Shown in pieces: positions 40,481-49,677 of a stretch of 64,000 bases of DNA (positions within the stretch are counted from its first letter, which is position 1; every line of letters starts with the position of its first letter). This stretch comes from Candidatus Zixiibacteriota bacterium (lineage in GTDB: Bacteria > Zixibacteria > MSB-5A5 > GN15 > FEB-12). The stretch lies in contig JAJRXM010000049.1 in the NCBI GenBank assembly GCA_024276275.1, positions 1 through 64,000 on the forward strand. The letters are read 5' to 3'. Both the position numbers and the translations under genes were made by a program. The notes below the pieces were generated by a model that saw only the letters and a list, made by a program, of their open reading frames with translations, was not told where the DNA came from and searched no databases.

Positions 40481-41371
40481 TTAATTCGATGCAAAAGCTC
40501 CTATATTCAATGATACTAATAAAGCTTCTACTCCTGAATAATCTAGTGGTGTTGTCCAACCATGATTCTTACCTGCTTTGGCTGCCGGAGAATCTGACTT
40601 CATAGCCAATAATGCTTTAGTGATTTTTTCCGTAACGGCACTATCAGTATTTTGGGAAGCGGCAAAAGGCCATTCAGGATATAAATCGGTACTACGAACA
40701 AAAGGAAATTTAGAGTTTTGCAGGTTAATGATATAAAAATCTTCAAGTTTGTATTTTCCTTCTGCTATAAGTCTTTCTATAGTATCAGACCTTACAGTAC
40801 CAACTTCAATAACACCTTTCAATACCATTTCTATAACTTTATCGTGAGTGCCTAACTCTTTGAACATAGAGCAGTCAGTTTCAGGATTTATGCCATATTT
40901 CAGTAATTCATTTAATGCCATTTGATAACCACCAAACGAACTTTTTTTGACACAACCAAAACTTTTTCCTTTTATATCCTGAAGTTCAGTTATTTTACTT
41001 CCTGATTTTGTAAAGAGAACTCCGCTGAAAGTTGTTAATGACTTTCCTTGTCTTGCATTTTTAAGTGTTGCGATTGCTTTGCCACCATATTGCTTTTTCA
41101 TGTTACAAAACATAGAGGAGTTGACTAAGAAAAAATCTACTTTATTGTTTTTGAGCATTAATGGAACTGCGTCAAATTTCATAGGGATAATTCTTACTTT
41201 TTATCCGATAGCTTCACTTAAGTAGTCAGCTGTAGGAAGCCATTTTTTTAAACATTTTTCGGCACCTCTCTTTGCAAGAACTCCGATTTTTACTTCTGCT
41301 GAAATATTCATGGCTAAAAATGATGTTATAAAAAACATCAATACTGTAATTGATAATAATTTTATTTTCAC
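40481..41371 (-). pseudogene. PhnD-like periplasmic substrate-binding protein, in-frame TAA
   Basis: The track ORF starts at 41182, but the frame extends upstream through TAA 41201-41203 to GTG 41371, which has an AAGGA ribosome site and a signal peptide (LLSITVLMFFITSFLAMNISA). The joined protein of ~296 residues reads VKIGVLAKRGAEKCLKKW...ADYLSEAIG*KVRIIP. It then matches the PhnD family: VDFFLVNSSMFC, SGSKITELQDIKGKSFGCVKKSSFGGYQ, HDKVIEMVLKGVIEVGTVRSDTIE. Such proteins bind phosphonate, phosphite or other oxyanions. No ABC permease or ATPase is adjacent; an MCP gene is immediately downstream. A sensing rather than uptake role is therefore plausible. Confidence 0.8.
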
Positions 41372-41412
41372 TTTATTTCCTTTTTACTATTATATATTTA
41401 TAACATTATTAT

Positions 41413-42243
41413 TTAATTATCTATTGAACTCAATTGCTTCCCATTGCTACCGAAACCATCTTCTACCCATTGTCTCACTCCACCGTGCAGAAAATAATAA
41501 TTCTTGTAGTTGTTTTTTTCAAGATAGTATTGAATCCATCTAACTTGTTTTCCAACATTACCAAAAATTAATATATTTGTTTCAGCTATTGCTTTTTTAT
41601 CCATAAAAGAAACAAACTGATCTAAATTAACTTTTTTGGTATTAGGTAAATGTAAAGGTGTTTCAGTTCTTTCTTTCCGATCCCGAATATCATAAATAGT
41701 ATAATCACTTGAAAATACTTTTTCTGCGAAATCGGTAGGTTTGACACATTTATTATTGAAATCTTCTTTGGATATAAGTTTTTCATTAAGTTCTGATTTT
41801 GTTAATACTTCCCCAAACAACTCTGTTTGTTGTGGGAAACTAGATGCCCAGGCAAAAATACCTTCATTATAGACATAAATGTTATTAAATCCCCAGATAG
41901 CGGCTTTTCTTGTAGCCTTATAACTTTTTGAACATGTAGTGCCGTTACAATAAAAAATTATTGGTGTAGAGCTCTCTAATTCACGGAGTTCTAAGAGATC
42001 TTTCTTCTTCATTTTTCCTACTAGAATATTTGTTGCACCCTTAATATGAATAACATTGTATTCAACTTTGTTTCTAGTATCAATAATTATTGCTTCAGAG
42101 AAAATGTCATTTAGTTTTTCACCACTAATAGAAGTTAGGTTTGGATAATTATCTCTAAGTGGGAAATCTTTATTTCCTGAAGCGATACTAATACTACATA
42201 ATGCTAAAAGTATTAGAACGAAATTTATTGTAAAATATTTCAC
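41413..42243 (-). CDS. Exported tandem rhodanese (sulfurtransferase-like) protein
   Basis: A 276-residue protein with a signal peptide (FTINFVLILLALCSISIASG). Rhodanese domain 1 (~35-140) has IIIDTRNKVEYNVIHIKGATNI and the active-site loop FYCNGTTCSKSYKA with its cysteine. Domain 2 (~160-265) has YTIYDIRDRKERTETPLHLPNTKKV, but the loop position reads ILIFGNVGKQVRW, without a cysteine. So only the first domain is likely to carry persulfide. In classical two-domain rhodaneses it is the second domain that is active, so this arrangement is reversed. It sits between porin and PhnD-like genes in the chemosensory island. Confidence 0.85.
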   Translation of the reverse strand: MKYFTINFVLILLALCSISIASGNKDFPLRDNYPNLTSISGEKLNDIFSEAIIIDTRNKVEYNVIHIKGATNILVGKMKKKDLLELRELESSTPIIFYCNGTTCSKSYKATRKAAIWGFNNIYVYNEGIFAWASSFPQQTELFGEVLTKSELNEKLISKEDFNNKCVKPTDFAEKVFSSDYTIYDIRDRKERTETPLHLPNTKKVNLDQFVSFMDKKAIAETNILIFGNVGKQVRWIQYYLEKNNYKNYYFLHGGVRQWVEDGFGSNGKQLSSIDN

Positions 42244-42275
42244 TATATGAATCCTCTAATTTTTACTACAATTAG

Positions 42276-43489
42276 TTAGAAAGCAACCTGGATACTTACA
42301 AGAAATTCGTTATTATCAATTGAATTAATTTCTTCATTATTAATTTGATAGTTGAGTTGTATTTTTGTGAACTTGTTGTCTATATAAAAATTAGTGCCAA
42401 GAGTCATGCGGTCTTTTTGGTTTCCAGCAATATCAATATCAACATCATACTGTTCATATCTTGCTAAAATTTGGATAGCTGGCATAAACTTAGAATTTGT
42501 CTTAAATGTATGGCCAGCCCAAGCATTCCAGCCTGTTTTTCTTGTGAGATTAACTTCTGAATATATATATTCAGCCTCAATAATTTCATTATTCCATTGG
42601 GCAGTAATTGAACCACCGGCTGTTTGAATATTTTTCTTTTCAGCATCAATATCGTTAGTAGTTCCAGAGATAATACTTCCGGCGATAATCATATTTTTTT
42701 GAAATGTAATTCTGCTCTTCCAACAAGATTCTTGTCATTATTAATATCACCTTGATTTATACCGGCTCCATTGAAAAATCCTGATAATAGTTTTAACTTC
42801 ATTGAAGGATTTAAACTTTTTTGAAATGTTATCATTGCTCCAATATCACGATTTGTACCTAACTTATTTGCCATAAATCTATTTACAAATGGAAGTGCAG
42901 ATGATGACTTCAAGAAATCTGCCCCGAAAGGTGGTTTAAATTGATCGGCTGTTAATGACCAGTTTTGATTCGGAGCAATTATCAGAGTTGCGTCTAATAA
43001 TTTAGGGGAGCCGGCAAACTCAGTCTGAATTTTAAGTTTAGTATATTGATTTAGAGTCCCCTTGAGAATAAATCTTGCCCTTTTAGAAATAAAATCAGAT
43101 TCTTCATTTATACCGGTTTCTCTATAGTATTGTTGTTGAGTATAAGCACTAATTTTAATTTTTCCATGACCGACACTGGGACTGTTTTTGTTCGATGACT
43201 TTTCGATATCTTCAACTGTTTTACTTAGTTCATATGAAACAAGTTCAAGGCTTGTAGCTAACATATAAATTTGATCCGACGGTTCCATAGCTACTGCAGT
43301 ATTAGAACCTGCAATCATCTTTCGAGTATTAATATTTTTCTCATAATTCAGTTTGATCAACTGAATTGTTGAATCGAGGCTTTTAATTTTTTCTAATAAT
43401 TTGCTGCTGTTTTTTGTTTCACTTAAAACTGGAACAGCGATTGTTATTAGCAAGAAAACTAATGTGATTTGGATTAACCTTTTTTTCAT
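42276..43489 (-). pseudogene. Phosphate-selective porin O/P-like outer-membrane protein, frameshift at A7
   Basis: Two ORFs in different frames join at 42690. The first (MKKRLIQITLVFLLITIAVPVLS signal peptide, coiled-coil stretch, then barrel) ends after RAELHFKK in a run of seven A (coding strand). An eighth A would continue into MIIAGSIISGTTNDIDAEKK, the downstream ORF, which ends in FLVSIQVAF with the terminal Phe of outer-membrane barrels. The middle has QNWSLTADQFKPPFGADFLKSS, typical of porin O/P. It would form an anion-type channel. Total ~404 codons. Upstream GGAGG ribosome site is strong. Confidence 0.78.
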
Positions 43490-43819
43490 AAAACCTCCAT
43501 TTTAATATTATTATTTTTATCTACTATACAATACTTTATCTTACTACTATATCATGGTGGTCGACATCCTTGTTGACTTCTTGAAGGATTTAAGTAATAT
43601 AGCTCAAAAATCATACAGGTATAATAACTACTTCCTATAAGGGTGAGTGGAGTAAATGGTTGCTATAGTATTCTAGGATTAACAGGTTTGGTAAACCCTT
43701 TACTATATCCTTGAAAATATCTAGTTGTTTTAGAATTTCCTTCAGAAAGCTAAAACAGGGAATTCTAAAAACAGGCTTATTATTACATACGATATAGAAT
43801 TCAAACAAGGGAATGGACT
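43490..43819. other. Upstream region of the porin gene, with inverted repeat
   Basis: No gene. On the minus strand this is the leader and promoter region of the porin gene. It contains an inverted repeat, TTTTAGAATTTCC (43728) and GGGAATTCTAAAA (43758), 12 of 13 pairing, with a 17-base spacer, and a smaller palindrome GGTTT-GGT-AAACC near 43685. Either may be an operator; no regulator is evident nearby. Confidence 0.4.
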
Positions 43820-43852
43820 AAAAAAAACAGGAGTGTGGTTAACTCCTGTCTT
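43820..43852 (-). terminator. Terminator of the second MCP gene
   Basis: On the minus strand, GACAGGAGT-TAACCAC-ACTCCTGT is followed by eight T. It closely matches the hairpin after the first MCP gene (38245-38271), as if copied along with the gene. Confidence 0.85.
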
Positions 43853-43879
43853 AATAAAGATGAAAACATATACCTGTTG

Positions 43880-45910
43880 TTATAACTTAAATTGCCCAAC
43901 GATTTGTTGCATCCCTTCGGCGTTTTTATTTAGTTCTTCAGCAGCAGTAGCAGATTGTTCAGCACCGGTAGCAGTTTCGTTTGCAATTGATGCGATATTT
44001 TCCATGTTTTGTGATATCTGTTCGGCGGCTGATGATTGTTCTTCAGATGCTGTAGCGATATGTTGCATCATATTTACAACTTGATCAGACATAGTAACGA
44101 TTTCATTAAGGCTTGAACCAGCTTTATCAGTTAGCTCCCGTCCATGTTCTACTTCTTTAACCCCTTTTTCCATCGATATTACAGCTGCGTTGGTATCAAC
44201 TTGTATACCTTTAATCATTTCAGTTATTTCACTGGTTGCTTTTCCGGTACGTTCGGCGAGTTTTCTTACTTCATCAGCAACAACAGCAAATCCACGCCCT
44301 TGTTCACCTGCTCGAGCCGCTTCAATAGCAGCATTTAAAGCTAAAAGATTTGTTTGATCTGCGATGTCATCAATTATACTAACAATTTCTCCAATTTGAT
44401 CTGCTGACTCTGCTAATTTTGTAACAGATTCTCCTGATTCCCGAACAACATTTGCTATCTCTTGCATTCCCTGAATAGTTTCACTAACTATTTGAGCTCC
44501 ATCACCTGCGGTTTGTCCGGCCTGACCGGCAGTCTTGTTAGCTTCACCTGCATTTTTGGAGGATTCTACTATTGTAACTGTCATTTCCTCAATAGCTGTA
44601 GATATCTGCATTACTTGGGTTGTTTGTTCTTTGGCACCTCTAGACATCTGTTCTGCTGAAGAAGCAACTTCTGTAGCAGCTGAAACTAATTGTTCAGATG
44701 TAAGATTTAACTGTTGTACAACACCTGTCAGGTTTGAAATCATCTTATTAAAAGAATGTCCTAAGATATCTTTGTCAGACTTTGGGGTAACAACTATTGT
44801 AAGATTATTTGAAGCAATTTCATTAGCAGCTTCTGCAAGATCTGTCATATATTTGATCAGATTTTGAAAAGATAATGCTAATTGACCTGTTTCATCCTTG
44901 CTAGTTATTTGAATTGAGTGTTCAATATCACCTTTTGAAATTTTGTCTGCTATAGATGTAATACTTGAAATAGGTTTTGAGATAACACGGGCAACAAAGA
45001 ATGAAATTAGTGCACCAATAAGCAGAGCAAACACTGATATTATGATAGGTATTTTTGCATGATTATATGCTGTATCAACTGTTACTGTTTTCTTAGCAAC
45101 TGCTCCATCTGAAGCACGTTTGTATCCTTCTTCAATAATCGGTTCTAATTTGTGTATAGCATCTCTCATATTACGTGTTTCTGCTGCTATTGTTTTATCT
45201 TGTTCAATAAGTGCGAGAAAATCTTTTTCGTATTTTTCAGCAGCAAGTTTTACAGCTTTTTTGTCATTATCACTTAGTTTGCTTGTAGTAGTATTTAACT
45301 TTAAAGCAGCAATTTCTTTTAGATTTTTTTGAATATACTTTTCATCACTACGCAGTAGATAGTCTTTTTCATGTTTTCTTATTGTTAAAAGGTTTACCTG
45401 TAGTTGCATTGTATTTGTATTTTCTATAATCCCTGCTAATTTGTGTGAAGTATTTCTAAATTGACCTTGTAAACCTAAATTATGGTCAAGTCCTCTTGTT
45501 TCCCATGCTTTTACAAGGTTTCTAAAATTATTTAAGTAGATATCTGCATATTTTATAATTGAGTTAGCGTCGGCAATCCCCGTTTTGTTATTTATTTTAT
45601 TCTCTACAAAAAGTAATAGTTGAGCTTCGGCATTAAGGTTATTGATAGCTTTCTCAACTTTTTCTTTGTACTTGAGGTCTTTGCGTAAAAGAAAGTCCTT
45701 TTCAGATCTTCTTGCTTGCAGCATAAAACGATCGATATTGGCATTACAACTTTTGATAACAAAATCTTCTTCAATTAAACTTTTGAAACTTGTAGTAGTT
45801 TTTTCAAGATTGCTGTTTGAAATATATGCTATAATTAACAGCAGAAACAACACGACCCCAAATCCGGTATATAGTTTTGTTCCAATTTTAAAATCTTTGT
45901 AACTTTTCAT
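43880..45910 (-). CDS. Methyl-accepting chemotaxis protein with HBM-like sensor domain
   Basis: A 676-residue receptor. The periplasmic region (~32-285) is all helical with two similar motifs, [16 protein letters not shown] and [16 protein letters not shown], the signature of a helical bimodular (HBM) or double four-helix-bundle sensor. Known HBM receptors bind organic acids. A second membrane helix (~288-310), HAMP (~311-365) and the signalling domain follow. The signalling part is very like that of the MCP at 38291, at both protein and DNA level. It closes the chemosensory island on its upstream side and has its own promoter region (45911-46207). Confidence 0.92.
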   Translation of the reverse strand: MKSYKDFKIGTKLYTGFGVVLFLLLIIAYISNSNLEKTTTSFKSLIEEDFVIKSCNANIDRFMLQARRSEKDFLLRKDLKYKEKVEKAINNLNAEAQLLLFVENKINNKTGIADANSIIKYADIYLNNFRNLVKAWETRGLDHNLGLQGQFRNTSHKLAGIIENTNTMQLQVNLLTIRKHEKDYLLRSDEKYIQKNLKEIAALKLNTTTSKLSDNDKKAVKLAAEKYEKDFLALIEQDKTIAAETRNMRDAIHKLEPIIEEGYKRASDGAVAKKTVTVDTAYNHAKIPIIISVFALLIGALISFFVARVISKPISSITSIADKISKGDIEHSIQITSKDETGQLALSFQNLIKYMTDLAEAANEIASNNLTIVVTPKSDKDILGHSFNKMISNLTGVVQQLNLTSEQLVSAATEVASSAEQMSRGAKEQTTQVMQISTAIEEMTVTIVESSKNAGEANKTAGQAGQTAGDGAQIVSETIQGMQEIANVVRESGESVTKLAESADQIGEIVSIIDDIADQTNLLALNAAIEAARAGEQGRGFAVVADEVRKLAERTGKATSEITEMIKGIQVDTNAAVISMEKGVKEVEHGRELTDKAGSSLNEIVTMSDQVVNMMQHIATASEEQSSAAEQISQNMENIASIANETATGAEQSATAAEELNKNAEGMQQIVGQFKL

Positions 45911-46207
45911 ATTAGGTATCTCTTCTTTCTATTATGATAGAGCTATATAGAACTATCTTTTGTTAACGCATTTCAAAAATTTATTAAAAAAAATAAAAAC
46001 AAAACCTTAATTATGATGTTTCTTTACCTATTTTATATAATTTATACTATATAAGTTTTATCTAAATAAATAATCGGTAGAGATTAGTTATTATTGAGAG
46101 ATTATTTTAAAAATAGAATTAAGAATGAATAAGAGCTTATAACAGTTGTTAAAAACTTCACGATTAGTCGGAGAGGATAAATTAAAAATGAGACTGTTTA
46201 TGTATTG

Positions 46208-48706
46208 TTATTGTTGGAACGTCTGTACAAGTTCCTGATATTTTTTTAAAAGATTTTCTGTTGATTTTTTATCTGTAGATTCAGCTAAGATATTAAAAGA
46301 TGCTGTAAGACGGTCTGGAGTAATCAGGACCCATCCATTTTTAGTAAAGATTTTGACACCGTCAATAAGTTCTCTTTTTTTATTTTCCGATTCTTTAATA
46401 AGCTGTCTCATAACAGTCCCCTTTTTTGCCCATGGACAGGGAACAGATAGAGCCTTTCGGTGAAAGTGATCATGGTTCTTTCGAAGTTCAGAGAACTTAG
46501 ATTTTGTTTTCGCCATCATCTCAAGAATTTTAACAGCAGTAAACATGGCATCGGTACCGGTTTGGAAGCCCGGGAAAATAAACCCGCCCTTTGTACCGCC
46601 TACAAAATCAATACCCGGTTCTTTGAAAATAGACATCATTGCATAATGGTCGCTTCCGACTCGAACAACTTCAACGTCGTGCAAGACGGCTATTTCATCA
46701 ACTCCCATAGAAGAGTCTACCGGTACAGCGATTTTTTTACAGTTATGAGTCTGCAAATATAAGTCTGTTACAATTAATAATAAAAGTTGGGAGTCAATCG
46801 GAGTTCCATGGTCATCTATAACAGTAAGTTTTTCAGCGGCAGGATTCAAAATAAAACCTATATCGGCATGGAGAGATTTTACAATTGTGGAAAGTTGTAC
46901 TATTGCCTGAGAGTTTTCTATTGCCGATGAGGAGAATTTTCTTGGGTTTAAACTTCCGTTTAATTCAATCGCAGAGATGCCAAACTGAGAAAAAAGTGTC
47001 GGAAAAATCTGAGAGGACGAACCGTTGGAATGATCTATAACAATTTTAAAACCGGCAGTTTGAATTAAATCAATATCAATATTCTGGAGAAATTCGTTTC
47101 TGTAATTTTCAAGCGGATATGTTGGGTTTTCCAAATGACCGATATTGTCAAGTGTTGCCCGTTCAAAATCCTCACCAAAATACATTCGTTCAACTTTTTT
47201 TGCCGATGCTGTCGGGAGATCTACACCTTTGCCGTCAAAGAAAATCATATCTATTAAACGGTAGTTTTCCGGGTTATGACGAATATAAATACCTGCCGAA
47301 TAGTTTCCATTATGCAGACAATGTCTGACAATAGGAACCGGAAGAGTTTCAATATCGGAAACATTAATACCGGCAGCAAGCAGTCCCGCAATCATTCCCC
47401 TTTTGAGCAGGCGAGAGGAATCAGAAGCATCCCGACTGGTGATAACCGCACTTTTCTCAGGTAAATATGCTCCAAAAGCAGCCCCTAAGTTTACAGCCAT
47501 TTCGGGAGTAATTTCTGTAAGTGCCAGACCGGTAATTTTGGCATCTGTAAATAGTTCGCGATTCCACTTTTCACCCCATACCATTGAAGATGAAACAATA
47601 GCACCTTCCTCAACAGCTTTACCCGGCCATACTTTGCAATTTGCTTTAACAGTAGCCGATTTTCCGATTTTACAATCATCGGAAATAATAACTTTATCCA
47701 TCAATTGGACATTTGCATCAATTATGGAATTATTGCCGATCAGGGCAGAGTTAAACATAGATTTAGCACCGATTTGATTATCAGTCCATATAACTGAATT
47801 TCTTATCTCTGCTGCTGAATCAATTTGAGATCTTTCTCCTATTACACAATTATGTAAAATTACTTCATCACCGATACGGACATCATTTCCTAAAATTACT
47901 TTGCCTGTGAAAACTACATTGTTACCGATTTGAACATTTTTACCAGAATAAACTTGAGCGGTTCCATCTTGAGACTTATTTATTTTTAAGTCAAGTTCCA
48001 AATTATTTTCAAAAAGATCGTCATGTACATTTTGGTATTCATCAACATTTCCGATATCTTTCCAGTAACCGTCTGTAATTTTCCCGTAGAGTCCCATGTT
48101 TTTTTCAAGCATAGAGGGAAAGAGGTTTTGAGAAAAATCAAAATTTGTTTTTTCTGGGATCAGATTTAGTGCAGACGGTTCTAATATATATATCCCGGTA
48201 TTAATCGTATCAGAAAATGCTTCTCCCCAGGTAGGTTTTTCTAAAAACCGAACAATTCTTCCCGAGTCATCTGTGATAACAATACCGTAAGCAATAGGGT
48301 TCTCAACTCTGGTAAGAAGAAGTGTAGCATCTGATTTTTTTTCGTTATGCCACTTAAGTGCCTCGGTTAAATCAAAATCAGTGATTAAATCGCCTGAGAT
48401 AATTAAAACAGGTTCATCAGGATTTCCAACCGCATAGCGAACTGCACCGGCAGTACCATAGTCATCATTTGGAATAGCATAGTTCATAGTTACTCCAAAT
48501 GAGGAACCGTCTTTGAAGTAGTTTTTTATTTTATCAGCTTGGAAATATAAAAGCGAGGTTATTTCGGTTATATTATGTTTCAAAAGCAGCGATACGACAT
48601 GTTCCATTATCGGAAGATTGCCAATCGGCACCATCGGTTTAGGTGTATTGATTGTCAGAGGTCTGAGTCGTGTGCCGAATCCACCGGCCATTATAATTGC
48701 TTTCAT
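46208..48706 (-). CDS. Mannose-1-phosphate guanylyltransferase fused to a degenerate phosphomannomutase domain
   Basis: An 832-residue cytoplasmic protein. Residues ~1-230: nucleotidyltransferase with the signature MAGGFGTRLRPLTINTPKPMVPI and ISGDLITDFDL. Residues ~250-370: left-handed beta-helix hexapeptide repeats (VQIGNNVVF, VRIGDEVILHNCVIGE). Residues ~380-830: phosphomannomutase-like region. In this part the catalytic serine motif (TASHNP in active enzymes) reads GIYIRHNP, and the metal site (usual DPDADR) reads NPAAEK, so it is probably not catalytic. The first domain would make GDP-mannose or a related NDP-sugar for surface glycans, fed by the PGI/PMI enzyme. It starts after AGGATAA. 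Confidence 0.87.
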   Translation of the reverse strand: MKAIIMAGGFGTRLRPLTINTPKPMVPIGNLPIMEHVVSLLLKHNITEITSLLYFQADKIKNYFKDGSSFGVTMNYAIPNDDYGTAGAVRYAVGNPDEPVLIISGDLITDFDLTEALKWHNEKKSDATLLLTRVENPIAYGIVITDDSGRIVRFLEKPTWGEAFSDTINTGIYILEPSALNLIPEKTNFDFSQNLFPSMLEKNMGLYGKITDGYWKDIGNVDEYQNVHDDLFENNLELDLKINKSQDGTAQVYSGKNVQIGNNVVFTGKVILGNDVRIGDEVILHNCVIGERSQIDSAAEIRNSVIWTDNQIGAKSMFNSALIGNNSIIDANVQLMDKVIISDDCKIGKSATVKANCKVWPGKAVEEGAIVSSSMVWGEKWNRELFTDAKITGLALTEITPEMAVNLGAAFGAYLPEKSAVITSRDASDSSRLLKRGMIAGLLAAGINVSDIETLPVPIVRHCLHNGNYSAGIYIRHNPENYRLIDMIFFDGKGVDLPTASAKKVERMYFGEDFERATLDNIGHLENPTYPLENYRNEFLQNIDIDLIQTAGFKIVIDHSNGSSSQIFPTLFSQFGISAIELNGSLNPRKFSSSAIENSQAIVQLSTIVKSLHADIGFILNPAAEKLTVIDDHGTPIDSQLLLLIVTDLYLQTHNCKKIAVPVDSSMGVDEIAVLHDVEVVRVGSDHYAMMSIFKEPGIDFVGGTKGGFIFPGFQTGTDAMFTAVKILEMMAKTKSKFSELRKNHDHFHRKALSVPCPWAKKGTVMRQLIKESENKKRELIDGVKIFTKNGWVLITPDRLTASFNILAESTDKKSTENLLKKYQELVQTFQQ

Positions 48707-48739
48707 GTTATCCTATTTCTGAAGTTAAAAATTAAACCT

Positions 48740-49393
48740 TTAAATAATATCTCTTTGTTTTAATTCGGTTATAATATCATTAAAATTATCATAAGAGATA
48801 AAATTTATACCTTTATCTATACAGTATTCTTTTAAATCTTTTTTTGCAAATAAAATATCAGCTTCTTTTGCGGCACAAACATCAGAATATCCATCCCCGA
48901 TAAAAACAATCTGATATGGTTCGTTTTGCTTCTCTTTAAATTCAGTAATAACTTCGCCTTTACAAATTCCGCATCTTTTACATTCTTTATTGGTATGGTC
49001 AAATGTTATTTCAATCGTGTTGTTTACAAGTTCGGCTCGGTTTGCCATAAAATCAAGATTAGATAAGTTTGCTTTTTCAAGAAGGTATTTTATATACACA
49101 TCCAACCCGTCAGATAGAATTTTTAATGGAATCGATTTTTCCTGTGCAATAGTCAACAGTTTTGGGAAGTCCGAGTCTATTCCGATTGTGTCTATAAAAC
49201 TGTAAATTTCTTCAGGTGAAGCATGCACCATCGCTGCCTCTGCTAAAAGACAATCTCTGGTCGACATGACTCCCGATTTCCAATCAGGAAGCAAAGCATC
49301 ATTTTTACCGTTTTAAAAATGATGGAATAAAGAATATCCTACATCTTTTAAAGAAATGGTACCGTCAAAGTCTGAAAAAATCGCAATTTTCAT
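48740..49393 (-). pseudogene. HAD-superfamily phosphatase (phosphoserine phosphatase/MtnX-like), in-frame TAA
   Basis: The track ORF begins at 49294, but the same frame continues upstream through TAA 49313-49315 to ATG 49393, adding MKIAIFSDFDGTISLKDVGYSLFHHF. That segment carries the catalytic DxD motif I (DFDGT), without which the enzyme would be dead. Later motifs: LKILSDGLDVYIKYLLE (motif II), GKGEV-type loop and VFIGDGYSDVCAAKEADILFA (motif IV). CKRCGICKGEV may bind metal. Likely a small-molecule phosphatase of the MtnX/SerB type. Its ATG overlaps the upstream gene by four bases, the last in the tmk operon. Confidence 0.78.
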
Positions 49394-49677
49394 GTAAACA
49401 ACCTAACAATTATAGTTATAAGTAAAATTAAAAGCAGCAAATAGGCAATGTATGTAATTCTGATTAATTGTATTATTCGAAACTCTTCTGCCATAACAAT
49501 CAGTTTTAAGAATGTTATAGAAAGCACAATCAACACCCCGGCATAACCAAAGTCAATTTGAAAAGTCAGATTAAACAAATAACTACAAAATGCAATTAGG
49601 AAATAGAACAGAAGAAAATACCAACTGTAATCTTGTAATTTTACAAGAAACTTAGAATTATATTTTATATCGTTCAT
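49390..49677 (-). CDS. Small integral membrane protein, function unknown
   Basis: A 95-residue protein with three predicted membrane helices (YFLLFYFLIAFCSYLF, AGVLIVLSITFLKLIVM, ITYIAYLLLLILLITIIV). No family recognised. It overlaps the TauE gene by four bases upstream and the HAD phosphatase gene by four bases downstream (ATGA in both cases), so the three are translated together. The layout resembles cytochrome c oxidase subunit IV-like small proteins, but nothing nearby supports respiration. Confidence 0.6.
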   Translation of the reverse strand: MNDIKYNSKFLVKLQDYSWYFLLFYFLIAFCSYLFNLTFQIDFGYAGVLIVLSITFLKLIVMAEEFRIIQLIRITYIAYLLLLILLITIIVRLFT

